Counted from the stretch's first letter, positions 47,823 through 57,428 are shown. The stretch is 64,000 bases of DNA from a candidate division WOR-3 bacterium (GCA_039801085.1 JBDRTY010000003.1:1-64000), one strand, 5' to 3'. The notes: a model not told the origin generated them from the sequence alone. Numbers and translations are program-made.

Positions 47823-50028
47823 GCTGGATTGTAAAACGGGATTTACCCAATGTCAACAACTGACCAACAGCACTGCTTAATTTCACCGCCGCAATTATCA
47901 GGATTGTATTCACAACTCCGGTGACCGGCACCAGCACCACTGCCACGGTAAATCCGCCGATTGCACCACCGGAAAAATCCAGTACCCCTAACAGACCGGC
48001 GGTCCTGCCACCACTGGAAATCTCTGTCTGACGCTCGGTGCTGGCAACCGCGAACTGCCAGCCTAATATCAACCCGGCAAACATCAGCGTTAACACCAAC
48101 AGCGCCTGTCCACCGCTGCGAGCAAATCGAAGTATCATCCCCAGTATTGCCAAAAGCATCAGATCACCACCCAAGAAAAGCAACCCCGGCCGGCCCTTTT
48201 GGAACCACTTGCTCAGGTATGCACCCGCCACCGACCCGAGTATAAAACCGGCAAACAGCACTGCTACTCCGGAATAAACTGAACCAAAGCGGAACTGATA
48301 AACCATAATTGTCAGCGTCGAAACTCCAGCACCGGCAAAACCTGAGCTCATTATCCCGAAACCACGGGCAAAACCGGAGTATAACAGACTGCCAGCGATG
48401 GCAACCACTATTACTAGTACTAACAGCGGCAATGTTGATTGCGCTACCACCAGCGGCAGTCTTGCCATCAACGCGGCAATTCTGGGGGAAAATCGCCGGC
48501 TCTCGCGCACCAGATTATAAAACAGCTCCACCGGCAGCAAATCATGATTTATCAACCCCAAATTTACTACTTTGCTCCGGAATCGCTGCTGCCGGAACGA
48601 ATCAAGCAGATGAGAGAGATACTCCGGAGTTAAAACCGTCAACCCCGGATTTTCCAGTCTCAACCGGTTGGCAAGCGCTTCCGGTGAAATTTCAAGCGGT
48701 TGCATGCTGGCAATTATCAGGGGTATATCAAGACCCATAGCATAAACACAGTGAAATACCCGGCCGAGTGTTGACTGTCTGATTCCGGCAATCACTCCGG
48801 CTTCAAAAACCAGATTATCACCACTGCCGGGTATCGGTATAACCACCATGCCACCGGTCTTCAATCTCCGGGCACACTGTTGATAAAATTCAACACTGAA
48901 GAGACGATTGGCATTAAGATTCGTCGGTGCGGACAGGGGAACTATGATCACGTCAAAACTGTCATTAATCACATTGAAAAACCGGCGCGGGTCAGCGGTC
49001 ACTACCTGCACCCTGGGTTCAGACATCATTTCAGCAACCATCCGGCCCCCCGCCCGTTCCGTTTCTGCAACCAGTACCGGATCAAGCTCAATCACCTGCA
49101 CCCGGGAAACCGGAAATCTCAGTACCTTATTAATCAGCCCAATTCCTCCCCCTCCCAGAATCAGGACATCCCTTGGCCTCCCATGAAACAACATCGGCAG
49201 ATACCCCAGCTGCTCATCCCGGATAATTTCGGACCGAGGTATATCCATGACCACCGTTCCATCATAAAGAACCTGCCGGCGTCCCTCTCTTTCAAGTGTA
49301 ACCAGCTTGCCATAAGGCGACTCGCGGACCGCAAGCACCCGGTGTCCGTGCCAGACCGCCTGCATTAAACTGCGGCTGAGACTGTCAGCAAGCACGGAGG
49401 ACACCAGCACCAGCAGACTGCCTGCCGAAATAATGAACATCGCCGGGATTCGTCGGGGATAAATCAGTGCCAGCACAATCAGCATCACACCGGTGAAAAG
49501 AAGAACGATCCCGATCCCGGCAAGTCGGGAAAGGAGCAGAAAGTAAAGCAGCAGACCGGCGAGAAAGGTTCCCAGCCCTTCCCAAATGTAAGTCCGGCTG
49601 ACACCGGTCCATCGATCAACCTGAGAAAAAATTTCGGCTGATAATGAAAACAGTGCGCCGTGCGTGCCTGCCGGCAGCAGCACAGCCAACACCGTAATTA
49701 TCATCAACTGGTGCATACTCAGAATTTCACCGGGAATTAGACCCGACAGTTTCGGACTGAATATTATCAAAAGAACACTGACAATTGTGGAGAACCCGGA
49801 TAATACCCCGATTCCTGTAAACCAGTCCCAAAGCTTTCTTCCCAGCCTTTGGGCATACCTGCCACTAAACCAGGCGCCCAGCCCTTCAAACAATAGCCAG
49901 GCGGAAAGTAAAATGCCGGCGGAAATCTCATTACCGGCAAAGATCCCGAGAAATTCACGGAAAATCACCACCTGCGCGATCAAACCCAGCGCACCGATTA
50001 CCGCTACCGCCCCTGACAATAAAAACAA
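47815..50028 (-). CDS. Membrane protein with a spermidine-synthase-like domain
   Basis: About 737 residues. Seven or so TM helices occupy the first ~215 residues. A soluble methyltransferase-fold domain (about 230-480) resembles polyamine aminopropyltransferases (VLILGGGGIGLINKVLRFPVSRVQVIELDPVL, FDVIIVPLSAPTNLNANRLFSVEFYQQCARRL). A second block of TM helices lies at the C-terminus. Similar fused proteins are common in uncultured bacteria and have no established substrate. The frame is open back to 50115, inside the DUF362 gene. The TTG at 50028, just after the DUF362 stop and next to a GAGG site, is the likelier start because it leads straight into TM1. Confidence 0.78.
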   Translation of the reverse strand: MFLLSGAVAVIGALGLIAQVVIFREFLGIFAGNEISAGILLSAWLLFEGLGAWFSGRYAQRLGRKLWDWFTGIGVLSGFSTIVSVLLIIFSPKLSGLIPGEILSMHQLMIITVLAVLLPAGTHGALFSLSAEIFSQVDRWTGVSRTYIWEGLGTFLAGLLLYFLLLSRLAGIGIVLLFTGVMLIVLALIYPRRIPAMFIISAGSLLVLVSSVLADSLSRSLMQAVWHGHRVLAVRESPYGKLVTLEREGRRQVLYDGTVVMDIPRSEIIRDEQLGYLPMLFHGRPRDVLILGGGGIGLINKVLRFPVSRVQVIELDPVLVAETERAGGRMVAEMMSEPRVQVVTADPRRFFNVINDSFDVIIVPLSAPTNLNANRLFSVEFYQQCARRLKTGGMVVIPIPGSGDNLVFEAGVIAGIRQSTLGRVFHCVYAMGLDIPLIIASMQPLEISPEALANRLRLENPGLTVLTPEYLSHLLDSFRQQRFRSKVVNLGLINHDLLPVELFYNLVRESRRFSPRIAALMARLPLVVAQSTLPLLVLVIVVAIAGSLLYSGFARGFGIMSSGFAGAGVSTLTIMVYQFRFGSVYSGVAVLFAGFILGSVAGAYLSKWFQKGRPGLLFLGGDLMLLAILGMILRFARSGGQALLVLTLMFAGLILGWQFAVASTERQTEISSGGRTAGLLGVLDFSGGAIGGFTVAVVLVPVTGVVNTILIIAAVKLSSAVGQLLTLGKSRFTIQRV

Positions 50029-50053
50029 CTGAACCTCGCCCGATGCGGTCTGT

Positions 50054-51163
50054 TTACAGTAGCAGACAGCCCTTCTGCTCGTATTCCTGAAATAGCCGGC
50101 CCCAGCCGGTCTCACGACGCCAGCGCTCGTAAATTTTGCGTTCCTTTAAGGGCCAGTGAATGAAATCGTGATTGAATTCGGAAACGAAAATCGGAATGTT
50201 CACCAACCAGGTCCGGAAAATCAGCTTCTGCAGAAACCGGGTCGGGCCATACCAGGAAAGCCAGCCCAGAAACCGGTGGAATGACAGACCGACCTTGAAT
50301 CCCCAGTTCTCGTTTGAAATATCATCACCCACCACCTCAATCTCCCTGGGATCACCAACCCCCAACCCCTGTTCATGCGCCAGCCGGATATATTTAATTG
50401 TCATCGGATCAAAACCCATCATCTTTGCTGCAATCGCATCAATTGCCACCTGATCGGCTGAAGCCAGAATTACATTCTTCACTACCGGCCGGACTGTTCT
50501 CGGTCCCGGTCCATCCCCGGCAGTCGTGCCATCCATCACCGCAAAGATGCCCGGATGAATCTCCTTCTGAATTGCCAAGAGGTCCACCAGTGTCTCATGA
50601 ATCCAGGTATGTGTGTAATGGCGGTGCGTTGAAAGCAGTCCGCCAAAGGCGTTCTTCATTGCGCCGGTCGTGGTGGTGTAGATATGGCATTTCACGGTGG
50701 GTAGATGAACGATATTCTTGCCGATGAAGTAATCCGGAATGCGCAAACCTTCCGGGTAAATATGATTCAGTGCCAGCAATTTCGCCTTCGGTTGGAAGGG
50801 AATCCATTTCATATCCGATTCCCTGAAATTGTAGAGGACTGGCAGCCCGCACTTCTGAAAAATCGGCACATAGCGGTTGAGGTCCTCGCCCTTATGGGTG
50901 TCGATTACTACCGTCTTGTTCTGAACCACTGCCAGGTCCCGGTAACCAAGATCATGCAACCCCAGTATCGTTCCCTCCAGCTGCCAGGGAGTCGTATTAG
51001 CGCCGGGCATCGGAAAATGCCAGGAGATGTTATCCTTGAGAATTGTTGTAACCCCGGGCTTAAGGTGCTTATCCGCTTCCGCCAGCCTGATCAGCCGGCG
51101 ATAGTCATCAAGTACTGTCTCAGGTCTGGTAAACAGAACCGCCACCTTGGAACGTGTACTCAT
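50054..51163 (-). CDS. DUF362-domain protein
   Basis: About 369 residues. DUF362 features include NIVHLPTVKCHIYTTTTGAMKNAFGGLLS and NVILASADQVAIDAIAAKMMGFDP, a fold that often occurs next to Fe-S proteins or in nucleotide-dependent enzymes. No cysteine cluster of the usual ferredoxin fusion is present. The C-terminal ~100 residues are Trp/Arg-rich, possibly membrane-associated (RFLGWLSWYGPTRFLQKLIF). The ATG at 51163 lies 1-2 nt from the predicted transcription start. It is the first gene of an operon with the spermidine-synthase-like and Wza-like proteins. Function unknown. Confidence 0.82.
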   Translation of the reverse strand: MSTRSKVAVLFTRPETVLDDYRRLIRLAEADKHLKPGVTTILKDNISWHFPMPGANTTPWQLEGTILGLHDLGYRDLAVVQNKTVVIDTHKGEDLNRYVPIFQKCGLPVLYNFRESDMKWIPFQPKAKLLALNHIYPEGLRIPDYFIGKNIVHLPTVKCHIYTTTTGAMKNAFGGLLSTHRHYTHTWIHETLVDLLAIQKEIHPGIFAVMDGTTAGDGPGPRTVRPVVKNVILASADQVAIDAIAAKMMGFDPMTIKYIRLAHEQGLGVGDPREIEVVGDDISNENWGFKVGLSFHRFLGWLSWYGPTRFLQKLIFRTWLVNIPIFVSEFNHDFIHWPLKERKIYERWRRETGWGRLFQEYEQKGCLLL

Positions 51164-51170
51164 ATTTATA

Positions 51171-51199
51171 ATTATAACCGGGAAAATTCTTTCCGGCAA
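51171..51199 (-). promoter_or_regulatory. Leaderless promoter of the DUF362 operon
   Basis: On the minus strand: TTGCCG (51199-51194), a 17-bp spacer and TATAAT (51176-51171). The ATG at 51163 lies 8 nt after the -10 box, so the transcript begins at or next to the start codon. Confidence 0.55.
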
Positions 51200-51243
51200 C
51201 TGCAACCACACCTAGCATCATCAGCTGGCACATGAAATTTTTA

Positions 51244-51272
51244 TTGACAGACCGCTCAAATTCTGGTATTAT
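51244..51272 (+). promoter_or_regulatory. Promoter of the rrf2-hcp operon
   Basis: TTGACA (51244-51249), a 17-bp spacer and TATTAT (51267-51272). The predicted start near 51279 is 11 nt before the ATG at 51290, and there is no Shine-Dalgarno sequence. It diverges from the DUF362 promoter. Confidence 0.75.
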
Positions 51273-51279
51273 TATACCA
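51264..51279. promoter_or_regulatory. Probable Rrf2 operator overlapping the -10 box
   Basis: Perfect inverted repeat TGGTAT-TATT-ATACCA covering the -10 hexamer and the transcription start of the rrf2 gene. Bound regulator would block polymerase, suggesting autorepression relieved under nitrosative or redox stress. Confidence 0.65.
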
Positions 51280-51289
51280 TAATATAATT

Positions 51290-51733
51290 ATGAGTGATTT
51301 TTTTAATATTCCGGATGCAATCCGGCTGGGATTGCATGCAGTGTTGGTACTTGCCAACAGCCAGCAGCGGCTAACCATCAGCACGATGGCCCGCACCTTG
51401 GGTGTTTCTGCCGCACACCTCGCCAAGGTTCTTGCCCGGCTTGAGCAGTCAGCCATTGTTGAGGGGAAACCGGGACCGAAAGGGGGGTATCAACTTGCGC
51501 GTGCTCCGGACAAGATTTCGCTGCTGGAAATATATGAAGCACTCTCCGGACCTCTGCAGATTGAAAGATGCCCGCTGGCTGTACCTTTATGTTCACGAAA
51601 CGACTGCCCGCTCGGACCGTTTTTCCAGAAGCTGAATCGGACCATACGCAGCAAGCTGCAACAAACGACACTTCAGGATATAAAATTTGACTTTAAAAGA
51701 AAAGGAGAAAAGAATGGGGAAAAGATCCCGTAA
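51290..51733 (+). CDS. Rrf2-family Fe-S transcriptional regulator (NsrR/IscR-like)
   Basis: 147 residues. The winged helix has AIRLGLHAVLVLANS at the N-terminus, TISTMARTLGVSAAHLAKVLARLEQSAIV as recognition helix region, and KGGYQLARAPDKISLLEIYEAL typical of Rrf2. The sensor loop holds three cysteines, CPLAVPLCSRNDCPL (C-x6-C-x4-C), suited to a [2Fe-2S] or [4Fe-4S] cluster. It heads an operon with a ferredoxin and hybrid cluster protein, as NO-sensing NsrR-type regulators do. A palindrome over its own promoter suggests autoregulation. Confidence 0.9.
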   Translation: MSDFFNIPDAIRLGLHAVLVLANSQQRLTISTMARTLGVSAAHLAKVLARLEQSAIVEGKPGPKGGYQLARAPDKISLLEIYEALSGPLQIERCPLAVPLCSRNDCPLGPFFQKLNRTIRSKLQQTTLQDIKFDFKRKGEKNGEKIP

Positions 51734-52538
51734 AATCATCAGCATTAACGAAGAAAAATGTACGGGGTGCGGCCAGTGTATCCCCAACTGCCCCGAAGGC
51801 GCTCTGCAGATTATTGATGGTAAGGCACGGCTGGTTTCCGACCTCTTCTGTGATGGACTGGGAGCATGTGTTGGCACCTGCCCCGAAGGCGCACTGACCA
51901 TTGAGGAACGCCCGGCAGAACCTTATGACGAAAACAAGGTGATGGCAAATATCGTCCGATGCGGTCCGAATACGATTGCTGCTCATTTGCGTCATCTAAA
52001 AGAGCACGGGGCTCACCGGTATTATGAACAGGCTGTTGCCTATCTTCAGCAGCACAACATACCGGTTCCTGAAGAAAATCAGCAGCCTTTACCCTGTGGT
52101 TGCCCGGGAACGCAGGTCCGGAGGATTGAACACAGCCCTGGGGAAAACAGAAATCAGCTACTGGCAGGCAATTCACACTTAACCAACTGGCCCGTTCAGC
52201 TGATGCTCGTCCCGGTAAATGCACCTTATTTCAGCCAAAGCGACCTGCTGATTGCTGCTGACTGTACCGGTTTCGCTCTGCCGGATTTACATGAGCGGTT
52301 TCTAAAAAATCGGATACTTTTGATCGGCTGCCCGAAGCTGGATGATGCCGGTTTTTATCAGGAAAAGCTGACCCGCATCTTTCAGGAAAATGATGTCAGG
52401 TCGGTTACTGTTTTACACATGGAAGTACCCTGCTGCTTCGGACTTGTACAGCTGGTGCGTCGGGCAATTCAGACAAGCGGCAGGGATATTAAATTTCAGG
52501 ATATTACCATTGGTATTGATGGTAAAACCAAGGAGTAG
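51714..52538 (+). CDS. 4Fe-4S ferredoxin-domain protein associated with Hcp
   Basis: About 274 residues. Two N-terminal cluster motifs are present: CTGCGQCIPNCPEGAL (residues ~16-31) and the unusual CDGLGACVGTCPEGAL (~48-63), which is characteristic of ferredoxins encoded next to hcp. Further cysteines sit in PCGCPG near 128. The C-terminal half is a separate domain (LIAADCTGFALPDLHERFLKN, ILLIGCPKLDDAGFYQEKL, EVPCCFGLVQLVRRAI) that is probably redox-linked. The ATG at 51714 follows AAGGAG and overlaps the end of the regulator gene by 20 nt. It likely feeds electrons to Hcp. Confidence 0.88.
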   Translation: MGKRSRKIISINEEKCTGCGQCIPNCPEGALQIIDGKARLVSDLFCDGLGACVGTCPEGALTIEERPAEPYDENKVMANIVRCGPNTIAAHLRHLKEHGAHRYYEQAVAYLQQHNIPVPEENQQPLPCGCPGTQVRRIEHSPGENRNQLLAGNSHLTNWPVQLMLVPVNAPYFSQSDLLIAADCTGFALPDLHERFLKNRILLIGCPKLDDAGFYQEKLTRIFQENDVRSVTVLHMEVPCCFGLVQLVRRAIQTSGRDIKFQDITIGIDGKTKE

Positions 52539-52542
52539 AAAA

Positions 52543-54192
52543 ATGGAAATGTTCTGTTATCAGTGTGAGCAGACCGCAAAGGGAACCGGTTGCACGGTGC
52601 AGGGGGTCTGCGGCAAGGACCCGGTTACCGCCGCGCTTCAGGACTTGCTGATTTATGCTGTCAAAGGTATCGCTCAGTATGCCCATCGTGCTCGGAAACT
52701 GGGCATAACCGATGATGAAGTAAATCTGTTTACTGTGGAGGCACTGTTCTCGACGATAACCAATGTTGACTTTGATCCTGAACGGCTCCAAGTGCTCCTG
52801 CACCGGGCTTGTGAACTCAAAGAAAAAATCCGGCAGCGTTATGAGCAAGCAGCAAAACAGCAGGGGATCGCTCTTGAAAAACTTACAGGACCGGCAGCAT
52901 GGGCTCCAGCTCTCACCCTGGATGGCCTGTTGGCCCAGGCAGAGCCTGCCGGTATTAAAGCTCGACACCGACAGTTCGGCGATGATCAGGCTGATCTGAT
53001 GGATTTAATACTTTTCGGACTGAAAGGTGCCTCCGCCTACACCGATCATGCTGCAATTCTCGGCAAAAAAGATGACAGAATCTTTGCCCAGTTTCACGAG
53101 CTACTGGATTACCTGACTGCCGACAGCTTTGACACCGGCGAACTGCTCAACCGGGCATTGGCGGTTGGCAAGCTGAATCTGAAGGTAATGGAACTGCTGG
53201 ATTCAGCAAATACGGGCACTTATGGTGACCCGGTGCCTACCCGAGTCCGGGTGACACCGCTGCGCGGTAAGGCGATCTGCGTATCCGGACATGATTTACG
53301 GGACCTCGAAGCACTGCTCGAGCAGACTAAGGATGAAAACATCAACATCTATACCCATGGTGAAATGCTGCCTGCTCATGGTTACCCCAAACTCAAGGCC
53401 TATAGACATCTTGCAGGTAATTTCGGTTCTGCCTGGCAGAACCAGCAGAAGGAGTTTCCCCTGTTTCCAGGAGCAATCCTGATGACGACCAACTGTCTGC
53501 AGCGGCCCATGGACAGCTACAAAAACCGGATTTTCACCTCCGGACTGGTTGCCTGGCCTGGAGTGGCCCATGTCCATCGTGATGATTTCTCGCCGGTGAT
53601 CAAAGCAGCACTGGAGCAGCCCGGATTTACAAGTGAAGGACCCGAACATTTTATTACAGTCGGTTTTGGCCGGAACACCCTGCTGAGCAAAGTTGACGAA
53701 ATTGCCGAATCAATCCAATCTCAGCGTCTCCGGCACCTGTTTCTCATCGGTGGCTGTGATGGTGCCAAGCCCGGGAGGAACTATTACACTGAATTCGCCC
53801 AGCTGGTTCCTCAGGACTGTCTGATCATCACCCTTGCCTGCGGTAAATACCGCTTCAACAAACTGGAATTCGGCACGGTTGAAAACCTGCCTCGTTTAAT
53901 GGATGCAGGCCAGTGTAACGACTCCTACAGTGCGATCCGGTTTGTAACCGCGCTCAGTGAGAAACTGAACGCCAGCCCGAACGAAATTCCACTGTCTTTT
54001 GTCCTTTCCTGGTATGAACAGAAGGCGGTTGCGGTCCTATTGACTCTGTTGTATCTGGGAATAAAAAATATCCGGCTCGGGCCTTCCCTCCCGGCATTTC
54101 TAACACCAGGTATCGTAGAAATTCTCCAGTCGAACTTTAATATCATGACCATAACTGAGCCAGCTGAGGACATGAAGGCGATTCTGGGCTAA
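52543..54192 (+). CDS. hcp: Hybrid cluster protein (hydroxylamine/NO reductase)
   Basis: 549 residues of the prismane family. The N-terminal cluster motif FCYQCEQTAKGTGCTVQGVC (C-x2-C-x8-C-x5-C) is the Desulfovibrio-type arrangement. Hybrid-cluster ligands occur downstream (YTHGEMLPAHGYP, TTNCLQRP, IGGCDGAKPGRNYYTEFA, LACGKYRFNKL and the GQCNDSYSAIR region). Hcp acts as an NO reductase under anaerobic conditions and also reduces hydroxylamine. The ATG at 52543 is preceded by AGGAG at 7 nt and matches the family N-terminus; earlier in-frame codons lie within the ferredoxin gene. Last gene of the nitrosative-stress operon. Confidence 0.95.
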   Translation: MEMFCYQCEQTAKGTGCTVQGVCGKDPVTAALQDLLIYAVKGIAQYAHRARKLGITDDEVNLFTVEALFSTITNVDFDPERLQVLLHRACELKEKIRQRYEQAAKQQGIALEKLTGPAAWAPALTLDGLLAQAEPAGIKARHRQFGDDQADLMDLILFGLKGASAYTDHAAILGKKDDRIFAQFHELLDYLTADSFDTGELLNRALAVGKLNLKVMELLDSANTGTYGDPVPTRVRVTPLRGKAICVSGHDLRDLEALLEQTKDENINIYTHGEMLPAHGYPKLKAYRHLAGNFGSAWQNQQKEFPLFPGAILMTTNCLQRPMDSYKNRIFTSGLVAWPGVAHVHRDDFSPVIKAALEQPGFTSEGPEHFITVGFGRNTLLSKVDEIAESIQSQRLRHLFLIGGCDGAKPGRNYYTEFAQLVPQDCLIITLACGKYRFNKLEFGTVENLPRLMDAGQCNDSYSAIRFVTALSEKLNASPNEIPLSFVLSWYEQKAVAVLLTLLYLGIKNIRLGPSLPAFLTPGIVEILQSNFNIMTITEPAEDMKAILG

Positions 54193-54198
54193 CCGCTC

Positions 54199-56013
54199 TT
54201 AATGTACAACGATCAGCTTAGTTACCAGCAGAACAGAATGCTGATCGCATAACCGGATAAAGCAGATACCCTTCCCGGACCCGCTCAGTTGAATGGGCAG
54301 AGTTCCGGTTCGTCCGGATACCGTCTGCTGCATCAAGATTCTTCCGGACACATCAACCACTTCAATTCTGGCGTTCCGCCTGTCCCCAAGATCATAGGCA
54401 ACTTTAATTCTGCCGCCACCCGCCGGATTGATCACCATCAGCCGGGGATTATTATCGACTACGCCCCCATCCCCCATTGCTGCCGTGCGTCTTGGCAGCT
54501 GGGGCTGGACGATTTCGGGCCCGGGTACATAACGCCACACTTCACAGGTTTTATTACCCTTCAGGGCAAACAGCGCTGCATTGCCATAACTGGCAATATC
54601 GCCGCCATCCTTCACCCGCTTCTTTCTACCAGTTGAACCGAAACTGGGAATTGTATCTGCTTCTGTCCAGGAATCGCCGTCAGGTATGTAGCGCCAGAGC
54701 TCGCAGGTGTTTCCACCCTTGAGCGCAAATATTGAATTATAAGCCCAGGTTGCGCATCCTCCCTCTTTGGAACGCTTCCTCGTCTGCAGCCTGGGACTGG
54801 TATAAGGCATCCCGGCGAGAGGTGTCGGCAACCAGTCGTGAACTGTAAGATCATAGCAGTAAAACTCGTGATATTTTGCCTTATGGGCATAAATCCGTGT
54901 GTCGCCATCATAAACCAGCCACGAACCCCGATCCCATTTGGTAATTCCAGGTGCTGAATTCAGCACCTCCCACTGATGCACCAGTGTATTATACCGGCAG
55001 AAATCGTTTCGCTGTCCTTTCAGAAGATACACATAAGGTATTCCGCCATCAATTACAAATACCAGATCTGAACCACCCTTTATCTTCCGGTTGCTCGGTT
55101 CGTAAGGCACATCAGGTAGCTGCTCCCACTCATTATAGAAACTGTTATACCGCCAGAATCCGAGTGTATTGTTGCCCTTGACCGCATACACAAACCCGGC
55201 ATTATCTGAACACCCGTTCGCCCCTTTATCCGGCTTTTTCCCTTCCCGGCCGTCAGGCCAGGACGCCAGTGTATCCCAGTTGTTATTAATCGGGTCATAC
55301 CGGTAAAAATCGCGGCACTTATTCCCTTTTGCTGCGTAAATCAGCCCGGAACTCTGATCCACGACCAGAAAACCGCCCGAACTGACACCTCTTCCACTCG
55401 GAATTGTAGGCATCATCTCCACCTCATGCCACCCCACAGGCCATGGAGGACGCGCTAACACCTTGAACAGAAGAGATACCGTATCATTTACCGGATTCTC
55501 ATCGCCAGCCAGCGCCACCGAACAGCGTGCAATATGCGGACCGAGATAAGGCAGGCGCACGGGTACAAAATCAACAACCGTATCTCTACCCGGTCCCAAG
55601 TGTATTGGTCTGCCATTCTGGTAAATCGGAATTACCCCCCCCGCGATCCTGATCGAAAAAACCGCCATGAAATTCACTTCCCTGCTGCCAAGATTCGCCA
55701 CCCGGGCTCGGGGTGTGACCTGATTAATCGTATCCACTGCGCCAGCTGGAGCGATGATTTCAACTGCAGCTGCATCATAACGGACCAGTCTCGGTCGGGG
55801 ATGCCAGTATCCAATCCAGGCGATGAAATTCCCACCGGTCGCATACCCGATGGTTGTCTGGTGAAAACTGCCATAACCGATGTAATTTCCTCCGCTTGCC
55901 GGCACCCCGCCTTCGTCAATAACCCACTCCGGCAGACGATAATTTTGCCCCGAAGCGATGGAACCCGCAATCAAAACCAGTGCCATAAAACCCACGTGAA
56001 AGATTCTCCTCAT
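54199..56013 (-). CDS. Secreted kelch-like propeller protein with C-terminal sorting domain
   Basis: 604 residues. Signal peptide FMALVLIAGSIASGQ, then a CARDB-like beta-sandwich (about 60-170). A kelch-type propeller follows, with the recurrent blade core 'a.KGn....wRYdp...W..l...P' (IYAAKGNKCRDFYRYDP, VYAVKGNNTLGFWRYNS, FALKGNKTCEVWRYVP). It ends in a sorting-type domain (IEVVDVSGRILMQQTV, GKGICFIRLCDQ). The ATG at 56013 follows GGAGG at 5 nt. It is probably co-transcribed with the gene 33 nt upstream, and converges on hcp with a 6-bp gap. Confidence 0.82.
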   Translation of the reverse strand: MRRIFHVGFMALVLIAGSIASGQNYRLPEWVIDEGGVPASGGNYIGYGSFHQTTIGYATGGNFIAWIGYWHPRPRLVRYDAAAVEIIAPAGAVDTINQVTPRARVANLGSREVNFMAVFSIRIAGGVIPIYQNGRPIHLGPGRDTVVDFVPVRLPYLGPHIARCSVALAGDENPVNDTVSLLFKVLARPPWPVGWHEVEMMPTIPSGRGVSSGGFLVVDQSSGLIYAAKGNKCRDFYRYDPINNNWDTLASWPDGREGKKPDKGANGCSDNAGFVYAVKGNNTLGFWRYNSFYNEWEQLPDVPYEPSNRKIKGGSDLVFVIDGGIPYVYLLKGQRNDFCRYNTLVHQWEVLNSAPGITKWDRGSWLVYDGDTRIYAHKAKYHEFYCYDLTVHDWLPTPLAGMPYTSPRLQTRKRSKEGGCATWAYNSIFALKGGNTCELWRYIPDGDSWTEADTIPSFGSTGRKKRVKDGGDIASYGNAALFALKGNKTCEVWRYVPGPEIVQPQLPRRTAAMGDGGVVDNNPRLMVINPAGGGRIKVAYDLGDRRNARIEVVDVSGRILMQQTVSGRTGTLPIQLSGSGKGICFIRLCDQHSVLLVTKLIVVH

Positions 56014-56045
56014 ACCCACCTCCATCCCATCACCGGATCGCCAGA

Positions 56046-57428
56046 TTACCGTTCCGGCGAGGCTTCGGTGCTCATCTCAACCTTAAGTGGCACTGCCTGC
56101 GCTGGTGGCGCAGCTGGCGCTGCGGGAAATCGCAGACTTTCACTTCCGCGTCTTAATCCGATCACCCGATAATAAAACCCGGCGCTCGACCGGCCGTTAT
56201 TCAACTCATACACATCAAACCCAGTCTCATCCGCTTTCACATATACACCATTACAGTCATCGGTCAGCGTGACAAAAACCCGGAGTGGGTGATCTTTATC
56301 AACTGTTATACAATCCAGAAATACCGGATCCAGGTTTACTCGACAATGACCGTTAACGAGTTGCGCCTCGCCGAAGTCCTCAAAGAAGGGCTGAGGTGCC
56401 TCCGGGCAGAAAAGCACCCGTGGTCCGAAGCTGGTTGTCATAACCGTCGATTTTGTCCCGTCACTGAGTATGCCGTAGCGTGTCCCACCGTAATTATAGG
56501 CAATATAGGCCTTGACCGAATCCGTGCCATAGGTGCGGAAAAACCCGCCACACCGCTCACCGCTCAAATTGCGTGCCAGGCCATAAACTCCAAATCTCGT
56601 CCCGTTAAACGCACCACCGCATCCGGCCGCCAGCGTCCAGACGGTATCGGTGATCCGGTTCCCCATAGTTGCGATACCGGTCCCATTGGTATCGTGGGCA
56701 TAGGCAAACAGCCCGAAACGCCGGGCCGAAAATGCACCCCCGGAACCGTTAATAAGATAGAAAAGCGTATCGTTATTGCCGCTACCGGCAACTCCTGTAC
56801 CGGAGACATTGGTATTATGACCCCAGACTCCGAAGTTACTGCCATTGGCGTTAGTACCGTAGATTGCCGGACCATTGGCGATCCCGATCGCTGATGCCCG
56901 CAGCTGTCCGCCAGCAATACCGCTGCCGGAAATCCAGAAATTGGCATTGGGCTGCAGGGTGGTGCTGTTGAAAATGAACTCATCAGCATGCCTCCCATCC
57001 AGCTGATCCGCATTATCTGCCTTTGCCGAATGGATACCGTAAGCCATGCTGGTAATTTCAGTCCTGGGAGAAAGCCGCACCCCGCTCACCGTCAACTGCA
57101 ACCAGCGTCGTTCCCCGAGGCGGAAAATTGTAGTATCGCTTTCCTGCAACTGGAGCTTGACATTGAAAACCCCCTGCTGCACCAGAACCGAAGAATGCGT
57201 CTGCCACCAGAGCCGGTTCCCTCCAGTTTCCGCATCGTAAATTTCAAACAGCATCGAAAGTGTGGCAGAAACCGGATTACCACTGGCATCAGTAAGATAG
57301 CCCTGATAATTGATATATAGTGGCACGCCATCCTTGGTGCCCAAGAGCGCACTGTTCTGGCTCGCCGGTTGATCAGCAGACATCAGTCCGGCTGACACCA
57401 GTATCCACAGCAACGACATCCTCAGCAT
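56046..57428 (-). CDS. Secreted glycine-rich repeat protein (tail-fibre-like)
   Basis: 460 residues with a signal peptide (LLWILVSAGLMSA). The N-terminal ~150 residues (YINYQGYLTDASGNPVSATL, ITSMAYGIHSAKADNADQLDG) resemble the head of fibre-type surface proteins in many uncultured bacteria. The centre is made of short Gly/Asn-rich repeats (GVWGHNTNVSGTGVAGSG, FGVYGLARNLSGERCGG), likely a beta-helical fibre. The C-terminal ~120 residues are beta-rich and end in an Ala/Pro linker. Unlike its neighbours, it has no recognisable sorting domain. AGGAGG precedes the ATG. First gene of a two-gene operon. Confidence 0.78.
   Translation of the reverse strand: MLRMSLLWILVSAGLMSADQPASQNSALLGTKDGVPLYINYQGYLTDASGNPVSATLSMLFEIYDAETGGNRLWWQTHSSVLVQQGVFNVKLQLQESDTTIFRLGERRWLQLTVSGVRLSPRTEITSMAYGIHSAKADNADQLDGRHADEFIFNSTTLQPNANFWISGSGIAGGQLRASAIGIANGPAIYGTNANGSNFGVWGHNTNVSGTGVAGSGNNDTLFYLINGSGGAFSARRFGLFAYAHDTNGTGIATMGNRITDTVWTLAAGCGGAFNGTRFGVYGLARNLSGERCGGFFRTYGTDSVKAYIAYNYGGTRYGILSDGTKSTVMTTSFGPRVLFCPEAPQPFFEDFGEAQLVNGHCRVNLDPVFLDCITVDKDHPLRVFVTLTDDCNGVYVKADETGFDVYELNNGRSSAGFYYRVIGLRRGSESLRFPAAPAAPPAQAVPLKVEMSTEASPER

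Noticed and set aside
52390-52542. Hcp start 51 codons upstream
   Set aside because: That part is an out-of-frame reading of the ferredoxin gene; the Hcp family starts at MxxFCYQC, which has AGGAG at proper distance.
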